From the NCBI GenBank assembly GCA_002297005.1, contig DBIX01000013.1:1681-32347 (forward strand): 30,667 bases of DNA, written 5' to 3'. Of the stretch, positions 12,755 through 20,227 are shown piece by piece. How positions within the stretch are numbered: position 1 is the first letter of the stretch; each line of letters begins with the position of its first letter. The position numbers and the translations under genes are program-made. Source of the stretch: Cyanobacteria bacterium UBA791. Its GTDB lineage: Bacteria > Cyanobacteriota > Vampirovibrionia > Gastranaerophilales > Gastranaerophilaceae. Under the pieces are notes generated by a model. The model was not told where the DNA came from and did not search any database. It saw only the letters and a program-made list of their open reading frames with translations.

Positions 12755-14431
12755 ATGAAAAAATATTTTAAATTAAAAAGATTAAAAATTGCTGAACAAA
12801 TACTTATCGTATTATTTTGTGCAGTAATGGTTCCAATGATTGTTAGTGGTTTAATCATCAACAACATCAACCAACACGCTATCCGTGCACAATTAAGAGA
12901 TTCAGCAGAACTTGTATCAAGTATGGTTAGTGAAGAAATTGATATGTTCATCGCAACAACCTACAATGAACTACAACAAGTTGATGCCGTACTTAAAACT
13001 ATTCCTGCAAACTCTAGACAAGCATATTTAGCAGATTTAAAACACAATTTTACACAATATGAGGATTTGAGATTAGTCAACAATTTGAAAGGGTTTGACG
13101 AATTATACGATAAGAATTTAGAAAAAGGCTTAATCACAATAAACGTTAAAACTTATGACGGCAAATACTTGATAGCAACATACAATTTAGAATTATTCAA
13201 AAAATTCTTATTCCGTTCGCTAAAAGATGATATACGTCAAATTTACGTTATTTCAAGTAAGCACGAGGTTGTTGCAGCACACAACTTTACAACTGAATTG
13301 TACGTAGAATCAACTGGGCTGTTACCAAAACATTTAGTAAAAGATAAACCCGTTATTTTTGGTAACGTAAAAAACCAACCACTTTGTTATTTTAAAAAAT
13401 CAAATCCTGATTTAATGATTATCGTAAACACAACAGAAAAGGTCACAAACGACACAATTAATGATAACCGAGCAAAACTTTTACTTGCCGTATTTATTTC
13501 ATCATTATCAGTATTCTTTGTAGTTGCCTTATATATTTATTACATGTACATCAATATTAGACAATTATTTAAAGGTATTATCGCCGTATCACAAGGTAAT
13601 TATCAAAGACAAATTCGTCTATTAAAAAATATCTTTACACCTTATGAAATCGTTTTCTTAGCCTTTGAGTTTAACAAAATGGCAAATGAAATTCATAAAT
13701 CATATAAAGAACTAGAAAAGAAAAATGCAGAACTTGTTGAGCTTAATGAATTTCGTTCAAACTTAATCGATACAGTAAGTCACGAGCTTAGAACACCGTT
13801 GACAAGTATTCAAGGCTATACTTCAAGACTTTTAAGACAAGATATTCAAATTGATGAAGAAACAAAACAAAAATCTCTTAAAATTATCAAACGTCAGTCA
13901 GAAAGACTTAAACGTATGATTGAAGATTTGCTTGTAATTCCTGATATTGAACGTGAACGTATCAAAATGAATATTGAACCTGTTTGGATTATTGAAACTA
14001 TAGAAAATTCAAAAGTACTTATCAAGGATAAAAACAAAAAAGAAATAGAAAGCTCTATAACAGAAGATTTTCCACTTGTATTAGCAGATAAAGATAGATT
14101 AGAACAAGTTATCCTGAACTTGCTTGATAATGCTGCAAAATACGCTTACGAGGATACACCAATAAAAATTGAGGGTGAAACAACAGAAGACAAAGCTATC
14201 ATCAAAATTTCTAATCAAGCAGATTATATTCCAGAAGAAAAATTATCAAAACTTTTTGAAAAATTTATCAGAATGGACGATTCAACAACAAGAACTTCTC
14301 GTGGCACAGGACTTGGCTTATTCATTGTAAAAGGACTTGTTGACTGTATGAATGGAGAAATTTCACTTTCTAGCACAAAGGACAATATCTTTACTGTAAC
14401 CTTGTCTTTGCCTTTGTTTAAAGAGGTTTAG
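12755..14431 (+). CDS. Membrane-bound sensor histidine kinase
   Basis: A 558-residue kinase: transmembrane helix at about 16-37, an extracytoplasmic sensor region of about 205 residues (38-240, with a Cache-like look, ligand unknown), second helix at about 241-265, a HAMP linker (about 266-325), then HisKA with the phosphorylated H343 in DTVSHELRTPLTSI. The ATPase domain has the N box QVILNLLDNAAKYA (N455, N459), a G1 region in the N-Q-A-D variant (487-490) instead of DxGxG, and an intact G2 box GTGLGLFIVKGLV (517-529). It should phosphorylate the regulator encoded just upstream. The gene is two bases from its partner and four bases before tadA, so all are probably on one transcript. Confidence 0.95.
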   Translation: MKKYFKLKRLKIAEQILIVLFCAVMVPMIVSGLIINNINQHAIRAQLRDSAELVSSMVSEEIDMFIATTYNELQQVDAVLKTIPANSRQAYLADLKHNFTQYEDLRLVNNLKGFDELYDKNLEKGLITINVKTYDGKYLIATYNLELFKKFLFRSLKDDIRQIYVISSKHEVVAAHNFTTELYVESTGLLPKHLVKDKPVIFGNVKNQPLCYFKKSNPDLMIIVNTTEKVTNDTINDNRAKLLLAVFISSLSVFFVVALYIYYMYINIRQLFKGIIAVSQGNYQRQIRLLKNIFTPYEIVFLAFEFNKMANEIHKSYKELEKKNAELVELNEFRSNLIDTVSHELRTPLTSIQGYTSRLLRQDIQIDEETKQKSLKIIKRQSERLKRMIEDLLVIPDIERERIKMNIEPVWIIETIENSKVLIKDKNKKEIESSITEDFPLVLADKDRLEQVILNLLDNAAKYAYEDTPIKIEGETTEDKAIIKISNQADYIPEEKLSKLFEKFIRMDDSTTRTSRGTGLGLFIVKGLVDCMNGEISLSSTKDNIFTVTLSLPLFKEV

Positions 14432-14435
14432 ATTT

Positions 14436-14858
14436 ATGTTTATGAAAAGAGCAATAGAACTTGCAAAACAAGTTGAAAAAGATGTTCCAGTATCGGCTAT
14501 CATTGTCAAAAATGGAGAAATTATAGCCTCTGCACAAAATGAACGTGAACTTGATAATGATGTAACTTCTCATGCGGAAATTCTTGCAATACGAAAAGCA
14601 GAGCATATTTTAAATAATTGGCGACTTGAAGATTGCGAAATGTATGTGACACTAGAGCCTTGTCCAATGTGTGCTTGGGCAATACTTCAATCAAGAATTA
14701 AGACGCTTTATTTTGGCTCTTTTGACAAAAACTATGGTGCTTTTGGTTCAGCCATGGATTTGAGAGAAAATACTAATACAAAACTAAAAGTCTTTGGTGG
14801 AATAATGGAAGAAGAATGTGATAAAATTTTAGAGGAGTTTTTCAAAAAGATACGATGA
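14436..14858 (+). CDS. tadA: tRNA-specific adenosine deaminase TadA
   Basis: A 140-residue cytidine-deaminase-fold enzyme with HAE (46-48; zinc ligand H46, proton shuttle E48) and EPCPMC (74-79; zinc ligands C76 and C79), plus VPVSAIIV near the N-terminus and the downstream RIKTLYFGSFDKNYGAFGS. TadA converts A34 to inosine in tRNA-Arg(ACG) and is normally essential. The length is at the short end but covers the whole catalytic domain. The start has AGAGG about eight bases upstream within the end of the kinase gene. It overlaps the next gene by four bases. Confidence 0.9.
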   Translation: MFMKRAIELAKQVEKDVPVSAIIVKNGEIIASAQNERELDNDVTSHAEILAIRKAEHILNNWRLEDCEMYVTLEPCPMCAWAILQSRIKTLYFGSFDKNYGAFGSAMDLRENTNTKLKVFGGIMEEECDKILEEFFKKIR

Positions 14859-15628
14859 ATTTAAAACAACAACTTGATGAACTTGTTCTAAAATACGAAA
14901 CAAAAGATTTTATAAAAAACGACCCTATTCAATTTCCGCATAGATTTAAAAACCCTAAGGACATTGAGTTAACTGGATTTATTGCCTCAATGTTTGCCTT
15001 TGGAAACAGAAAAGTTTTTATAAAAAAATTAGAGGAACTTTTTAATCTTTTTCAAAATGAACCAGTTAATTTTATAGAAAATTTTGAAAGAAAATCTCTA
15101 AAAGGTTTTAATTATAGATTTGCAAAAGAATCTGATGTAGAAGAAATATTTTTAGTTTTAAAAAAACTCTATTTTTCAAATAGTACACTAGAAGACCTTT
15201 TTAAATATGGATATAAAACTAAAGATTTTCATCAAATGCTAAAAGTCATTACTGATTATTTTTATGCCAATATGGAAAACTCTTTTGGTGCAAAATATTT
15301 AATTCCTAATGCAAATAAAAATGGTGCTATGAAACGTGTAAATATGTTTTTGCGTTGGATGGTACGTGATGGCGAAGTTGATTTAGGTATTTGGAAATTC
15401 CTTGATAAATCAGAACTTTTAATCCCTCTTGATACACACGTTGCAAGAATTTCTCGTGAAATAAATTTACTTAAAAGAAATTCTAACGATTTTAAAGCAG
15501 TTAAAGAATTAACGAATGAATTAAAAAACTTTGACAAAAATGACCCTGTAAAATATGATTTTGCCATGTTTGGATATGGAATTGATAATCCTAAAACCAA
15601 AGTAACAAATATTAATAAAAAAGTCTAA
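14855..15628 (+). CDS. TIGR02757/DUF2400 family protein
   Basis: A 257-residue protein with the hallmark segments of this family: DPIQFPHRFKNPKDIELTGF (23-42), FAFGNRKVF, a long helical middle, then KRVNMFLRWMVRDGEVDLG (about 160-178) and LLIPLDTHVARISREINLL (about 188-206), ending in NDPVKYDFAMFGYGI. The LRWMVR and PLDTHVAR blocks recall the helix-hairpin-helix DNA glycosylase fold, and a DNA or nucleic-acid role has been guessed from that, but the function is not established. The ATGA overlap with tadA implies coupled translation. No clear terminator follows within 60 bp. Confidence 0.85.
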   Translation: MNLKQQLDELVLKYETKDFIKNDPIQFPHRFKNPKDIELTGFIASMFAFGNRKVFIKKLEELFNLFQNEPVNFIENFERKSLKGFNYRFAKESDVEEIFLVLKKLYFSNSTLEDLFKYGYKTKDFHQMLKVITDYFYANMENSFGAKYLIPNANKNGAMKRVNMFLRWMVRDGEVDLGIWKFLDKSELLIPLDTHVARISREINLLKRNSNDFKAVKELTNELKNFDKNDPVKYDFAMFGYGIDNPKTKVTNINKKV

Positions 15629-15642
15629 AACATGCAATTATT

Positions 15643-15672
15643 TTGAATTCCAAACCTTTAATATACTATAAG
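15643..15672 (+). promoter_or_regulatory. Candidate promoter of the zincin gene
   Basis: TTGAAT (15643-15648), 18-base spacer, TATAAG (15667-15672), with TAGGTAG about five bases before the ATG at 15691 as ribosome binding site. The spacing leaves a very short leader. Confidence 0.4.
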
Positions 15673-15690
15673 TAGTTTGTAGGTAGTTTA

Positions 15691-17277
15691 ATGAATATTC
15701 AAAATATTTTTAATATAAATTTTGCAGGTAAAGTTGAAAATAAAAAGGCTTTAAATACAAGACCATATCTTGCTCCTCAAAAGCCAGATACATTTGAACG
15801 TACAACAGCACCTAAAACGGAAGCTAAAAAAGGCAATGTTTTAGGCAAAATTGCTAACATGTATAATAAAATGGTTCCATTAAAGCTTGACCCTGAAAGC
15901 ACAGAAATCATGAAAGAAGATAAACTTGATACAGGCAAAGTTTTATCTTTAGTTAAAGACATGACTACAAGCAAGACTGATAAAGTTACTCTTGAAAGAG
16001 CTGAATATGACGGTAAAAATAATTACCTTTTAAGAGCAAAAAATAATGATGATAGTGAAAATATCAAACTTTTAGACAAAAACTTAAATATTTTAGAACA
16101 AGAAAACGTTAAGTATGAATATGATAAAAAAGGTTATCCTGTTTCTAAAACAGTTATGACAAACGATTTTAGAACAAATACTTTCTGTGAATCAAAATTC
16201 AAATTTGATAAAGAATACTACCAACCAATAATGACTGAGGCTACTAAAATTAGACGTGATAGCCAAAATAGATTAATCAGAAAAGAAACTTACGAAATGT
16301 CTGACATTGAAGGTATGTACAATGTTAAATACGAATTTCCAAACGGTAAAGTAAGACAAATTTCAAAAGCAACAAAAGATAAAAATACAGGTCATGTTTT
16401 AGTTGAAAAAGATATGCGTTCAACTGATATGACTAGAACTCAATATAGATATGAAGACGACCCAAATGGTAATAGAATTGTTGATTACAAAATTACTTCA
16501 CCTGATGGCAAGGTTTTGATGAACCAATCACAAACTTTTGAAGTTTTAGGCAAAAATAAATTCCGTTCTTCAAGAAATGATAAATCATATTTAATGGAAT
16601 TGGATAACAAAACGAAAGTTTTAACAGTTACTGACGAAACAAAAGATGAACGTCATGAAATTAAATTAAAAGAAATGATTTCAGGTAGAAGAACTCCTCT
16701 TATTAAAATGTTGAAAACAATTCCAGGGGATGAACTTATCAACCTAAATAATAACGTTCTAGGAATGACAGAGGCTAGAAATAAATTAGAATCTTATTGT
16801 GAAAATATCGAACTTGATGAGTCTGATTATTATACAGATGAAGATCAATCATATATGTTTAACAACTTAAATGTTGGTGCTGACCCATTTGTATTCTTAC
16901 ACGAATTAGGTCACGCAACTGACATCGGTGGAAAACTTGTAACTGAAAAATTAAACAAAAAAACTAATAAATATGAAATATACGTAGCAGATGCTTTCAG
17001 AAACGATAAAAAATTCCAAAAAGTTTACGCTGAAGAAAGACAAAACTTCTTAAAAGAATTTCCAACAAACGAAAGAGACCATATCAACTACTTTATCGCT
17101 GATGAAGCTATTAAGGGTAGACCAGACCAAGGCAAAAAAGAAACTATTGCAGAAACAAATGCTATCTTAAATACATACCAAAGTACAGATTTGTTAGGTT
17201 CTAGAACTCAATATTTGCAACAACACTTCCCTAGAACTATTGCATACTTGAGCGAAAAATTAGTTCCAACAAAATAA
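15691..17277 (+). CDS. Zincin metalloprotease-like protein with YD-like beta repeats
   Basis: A 528-residue protein. The N-terminus MNIQNIFNINFAGK carries a short FAG motif and is followed by a disordered Pro/Lys stretch; it is not a Sec signal peptide. From about 100 to 320 short beta units recur (VKYEYDKKGYP, RRDSQNRLIRKETYE, YEDDPNGNRIVDYKI, TSPDGKVL), which look like degenerate YD/RHS or antitoxin-like beta repeats. The C-terminal 140 residues contain a zincin site: FLHELGHATDIGG (H404, E405, H408) and, 76 residues later, KKETIAETNAIL (E484 or E488 as candidate third ligand), the layout of gluzincins and of several bacterial toxin or effector proteases. The gene is monocistronic and convergent with two HNH genes. 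The substrate, location and biological role are unknown; a secreted effector is one possibility. Confidence 0.65.
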   Translation: MNIQNIFNINFAGKVENKKALNTRPYLAPQKPDTFERTTAPKTEAKKGNVLGKIANMYNKMVPLKLDPESTEIMKEDKLDTGKVLSLVKDMTTSKTDKVTLERAEYDGKNNYLLRAKNNDDSENIKLLDKNLNILEQENVKYEYDKKGYPVSKTVMTNDFRTNTFCESKFKFDKEYYQPIMTEATKIRRDSQNRLIRKETYEMSDIEGMYNVKYEFPNGKVRQISKATKDKNTGHVLVEKDMRSTDMTRTQYRYEDDPNGNRIVDYKITSPDGKVLMNQSQTFEVLGKNKFRSSRNDKSYLMELDNKTKVLTVTDETKDERHEIKLKEMISGRRTPLIKMLKTIPGDELINLNNNVLGMTEARNKLESYCENIELDESDYYTDEDQSYMFNNLNVGADPFVFLHELGHATDIGGKLVTEKLNKKTNKYEIYVADAFRNDKKFQKVYAEERQNFLKEFPTNERDHINYFIADEAIKGRPDQGKKETIAETNAILNTYQSTDLLGSRTQYLQQHFPRTIAYLSEKLVPTK

Positions 17278-17303
17278 ATAATATACATAAAAGAGGAATT
17301 TAA

Positions 17304-17331
17304 AATGTAGGTTGGGGTTTCTACCCCAACA
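17304..17331. repeat. Second copy of the 28-bp hairpin repeat
   Basis: Identical over 28 bases to 5398-5425, again just after the end of a plus-strand gene. The core pairs GTTGGGG with CCCCAAC. Confidence 0.8.
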
Positions 17332-17345
17332 CAAAATAAACAAAC

Positions 17346-17377
17346 GAGATGGCAAAACCTAAAGGCTTCGCCATCTC
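17346..17377 (-). terminator. Hairpin terminator between convergent genes
   Basis: GAGATGGC (17346-17353) pairs with GCCATCTC (17370-17377), with partial inner pairing (ACCT with AGGC). Read on the minus strand it is followed by GTTTGTTTATTTTG, a fair T-tract, so it probably ends the transcript of the gene that stops at 17405. Confidence 0.6.
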
Positions 17378-17404
17378 ATTATATGTACTCATAAAATAAA
17401 TTAA

Positions 17405-18664
17405 CTATTTAATATTTGGTCTTCTTGTTGGTTTTTTGTGACCGTGAGGTTTTTTACTTCCGTTTGGTTTTTTAGAACCAGAAACTTTTGTTTCATCTTT
17501 TTTAGTTTCAGATTTTTCTGGTTTTGGTTTTACTGGAAGTGGTTTTGGGTCAGGTAAACCACGTTCTTTTCTTGCTTTATCAATTTCTTCAGGATTTAAA
17601 ACTTTTAAATCGATAGCATCTTTAGATTCTGATTCAACAGCTTTTTCCAAATCTACCATATAATCATCATATCTTGTACCCATTTTACCTGTGATGATTT
17701 GTTCTGAAATGTAATCAGCATATTTTTGAGTAGCTGATGGCATATTTGGATATGTTGATTGCCAATATTGGTTTAAGTTTTCACTACCTCTGTTGTTGTT
17801 ACATTCAGCACATTCGCCCATGTAGTTTTCAGTATTGTTTGGGCCACCTTTAGATTTTGGGTGAATATGTTCAGTTGTCATAACTGCTGTTGCAATTAAT
17901 CTTCTTGCAATACCAACTGAATCTGATGCTTGAACTTTTTGTACAACTTTAGCAATACCTTTTTCGTCTAATGGTAACTCGATAGCTTCAGTTAAGATTT
18001 TTTGAGATTTTTCTTGATCATCTTCTGTTAATTTTTTAACGTTAGCTAAGAATGTTCCTCTACCAAAACCGTTTCTAACATTCTTTTCGATTAATGATTT
18101 TTGGCTTTGAACAAATTTTGAAACTTTATTTTTTTCGCCATATAATTCTTGAGCTTTTTTATCAACGTTATTTAAAACGATTAAGTTTTCTCTATTGAAA
18201 AGTTTTTTTGAATCCATATCTTTATCAGCTAATTCTGACAATTTTTTGTTTGGATATTTAGTAGCTCTTTCCATAAGTTCACGAGCTACAGGTCTTTCGT
18301 TACGTCTAATTTTGTGTAAGTTTTCTGCAAAAACATTTGCTAATTCTTCACCTGTTGCTTTTGATGCTTTTGCAACGAATTCATTTTGTTCTTTTGAATT
18401 CATCATTTCAGCACCACAGCAAGCACATGGAACGTTATCTATTTGTTTAACAACAAATTCACCTGTTGAACAAGGATAACCCTTGAATGATGGTACGTTT
18501 TGCATACCAAAGAAATAATTCATGATAGCTTTTGAGCCATCATTTGTTTGTTGTTTTGGAAATCTGTTTTCGATTGGATTTGTGACTTGTGGATTTTTTT
18601 CAACAGCTTTTTTTTGAACACTAAATGTTGCAGGAGCTGCCATTGTGATAGCATTAATCTTCAT
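17405..18664 (-). CDS. HNH-nuclease-like protein with split zinc-binding cysteines (paralog 1)
   Basis: A 419-residue protein. Near its N-terminus is SFKGYPCSTGEF (59-70), then VPCACCGAEM (C80, C83 as a CxxC pair). An HNH core comes about 180 residues later: MTTEHIHPKSKGG (E265, H266, H268), N277-N280 and GECAECNNNRG (C285, C288, N289-N291). In McrA-type HNH domains two CxxC pairs hold one zinc, normally with only some 20-40 residues between the first pair and the DHI-like motif. Here a helical insert of about 180 residues separates them. The tail (370-419) is Pro/Lys-rich and basic. The glutamate in place of the usual first D/H of DHI is tolerated in some HNH enzymes. Its neighbour at 18879-20120 is a paralog (same order and spacing). 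Activity and target are unknown. Confidence 0.65.
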   Translation of the reverse strand: MKINAITMAAPATFSVQKKAVEKNPQVTNPIENRFPKQQTNDGSKAIMNYFFGMQNVPSFKGYPCSTGEFVVKQIDNVPCACCGAEMMNSKEQNEFVAKASKATGEELANVFAENLHKIRRNERPVARELMERATKYPNKKLSELADKDMDSKKLFNRENLIVLNNVDKKAQELYGEKNKVSKFVQSQKSLIEKNVRNGFGRGTFLANVKKLTEDDQEKSQKILTEAIELPLDEKGIAKVVQKVQASDSVGIARRLIATAVMTTEHIHPKSKGGPNNTENYMGECAECNNNRGSENLNQYWQSTYPNMPSATQKYADYISEQIITGKMGTRYDDYMVDLEKAVESESKDAIDLKVLNPEEIDKARKERGLPDPKPLPVKPKPEKSETKKDETKVSGSKKPNGSKKPHGHKKPTRRPNIK

Positions 18665-18820
18665 TTACCTACTCTACCCTTCTTGTAAATATCTTCGTAT
18701 AAATTGCAGAAATTGTTTTGTGGACATATATTCTGTGGATACATATATAATGACTCTAAAACATATTTTTTGCTATAAAAATTTAATAAATCTTTACAAT
18801 TTATTTACAAATTCATATAA

Positions 18821-18852
18821 ATAGATGAGTTGAGATTAGTCAACTCATCTAT
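18821..18852. repeat. Perfect 13-bp hairpin between the two HNH genes
   Basis: ATAGATGAGTTGA (18821-18833) pairs perfectly with TCAACTCATCTAT (18840-18852) around a six-base loop. It follows the stop of the upstream paralog on the minus strand. There is no adjacent T-tract, so it could be an inefficient terminator, an mRNA-stabilising end or an operator. Confidence 0.6.
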
Positions 18853-18878
18853 CTTCAAATTATAATTTTATTTTTAAT

Positions 18879-20120
18879 CTACGCTACTTTCTTTTTAGGC
18901 TCTGCTTTTGCAGGTCTTGGTGTTGGAAGAGGAATTTCCTCATGAGGTTTCTTTCTTTGTTCTCTTCTTGCCTTTTCAACATTTTCTTGTGTTGGTTGAG
19001 GAAGAGGTTCTAAACCTTTTTCTGCTCTTTTCTTATTGATTTCTTCAGGATTTAGAACTTTTAATGTAATTGCACCCTTTGTTTCTGATTCAACAGCAAC
19101 TTTTAAATCTTTTGGATAATCTACAAAATGAGGACCAATTTCACCTGATACAACTTTTTCTGTTACATCATCACAGAACTGTTGTACGTTGTATGGCATT
19201 GATGGGTATCTACTCATCCAATAGCTATTCAAATCATAATTTTGTCTGTTTTCATTACATTCATTACATTCACTCATGTAGTTTTCTGTATTGTTCGGAC
19301 CACCTAAAGATTTTGGGTGAATATGTTCTGCTGTTTTTACAGCATTACAATATAATGTTCTAATAAATTTTCTTGGTTGATAAATTTTCTTAGTCATTTT
19401 TTGGAAATAATCATCTTCAAATGGCATATCAATTGCGACATTTAAGACTTTTCCTTTTGCCTTATCATCACCCATTTCAGTAGTCAAATCATCCATTTTT
19501 GCAACGAAATCAGCTCTGTTAAATTTTGGATTATTTTCTTCACCTGTTATAAGTGGTTTTTGCGATTTAACGAATTTTGAAATTTTATTATCTTCGCCAT
19601 AAAGTTCTTTTGCTTTTGCATCAACATCATCAAGAACGGCTAGTTGACCATTTTTCAAAATACCTTCTGGATCTTTAGCCATTTCTGCACATAATTCAAA
19701 AGTTGTTTTTTCTGGATATTTTGTACCTAAATCTTTCATCCCTCTAATAATTGTTTTTTCAACTGGACGATAAATATCCATTGTATCATCAATGAAGTTG
19801 TTTCTTTCTTCACCTCTAATTTGAGTTAGCTTTTGTGCAAACTTATCAACATTTTCATTACCGGCAAGCATCTTCTTACCGCAACATGCACATGGAACCA
19901 TTGCCATATTATGGTTAAATTCTCCAGTATCGCATGGGAAACCCTTAAATGCTACATGTTGAGTACCGATAAAATAATTCTTTAGTGCTGTTGCACCTTT
20001 TTCGTTTACGATTTCCTTATTGTCTGAAATAGGCAACTGAGGTTTGTTTTCAGCCTTAGTTTTGGTTTTTGTTTCAAACTTGTCAGCTACGACATTCGCT
20101 CTAAGTTCATGAATGTTCAA
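18879..20120 (-). CDS. HNH-nuclease-like protein with split zinc-binding cysteines (paralog 2)
   Basis: A 413-residue paralog of the downstream gene. The shared blocks, in order, are NYFIGTQHVAFKGFPCDTGEF (49-69), VPCACCGKKM (C77, C80), a middle helical region with KELYGEDNKISKFVKSQKPL (171-190), TAEHIHPKSLGG (E265, H266, H268), NTENYMSECNECNENR (C285, C288), and a C-terminal LKVLNPEEIN before a Pro/Lys-rich basic tail. By eye roughly half of the positions match, with the catalytic core nearly identical and the flanks divergent, so this is an old tandem duplication rather than a recent one. No ribosome binding site is obvious. It carries no signal peptide or membrane segment. Function unknown; nuclease activity is inferred from the HNH residues only. 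Confidence 0.65.
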   Translation of the reverse strand: MNIHELRANVVADKFETKTKTKAENKPQLPISDNKEIVNEKGATALKNYFIGTQHVAFKGFPCDTGEFNHNMAMVPCACCGKKMLAGNENVDKFAQKLTQIRGEERNNFIDDTMDIYRPVEKTIIRGMKDLGTKYPEKTTFELCAEMAKDPEGILKNGQLAVLDDVDAKAKELYGEDNKISKFVKSQKPLITGEENNPKFNRADFVAKMDDLTTEMGDDKAKGKVLNVAIDMPFEDDYFQKMTKKIYQPRKFIRTLYCNAVKTAEHIHPKSLGGPNNTENYMSECNECNENRQNYDLNSYWMSRYPSMPYNVQQFCDDVTEKVVSGEIGPHFVDYPKDLKVAVESETKGAITLKVLNPEEINKKRAEKGLEPLPQPTQENVEKARREQRKKPHEEIPLPTPRPAKAEPKKKVA

Positions 20121-20227
20121 AATAACACACTTTCTAAAATTACATAGTAAATTGAAATAGTATACCTACACATATATTTAAACTCCATGACAAAAGAAAA
20201 ATTGCCTTAAATATTAAGAATTATGAA

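Noticed and set aside
14241..14290. Defective ATP-binding domain in the kinase because DxGxG is absent
   Set aside because: The N-x-x-D type G1 region occurs in functional kinases of this class, and the N and G2 boxes are intact.
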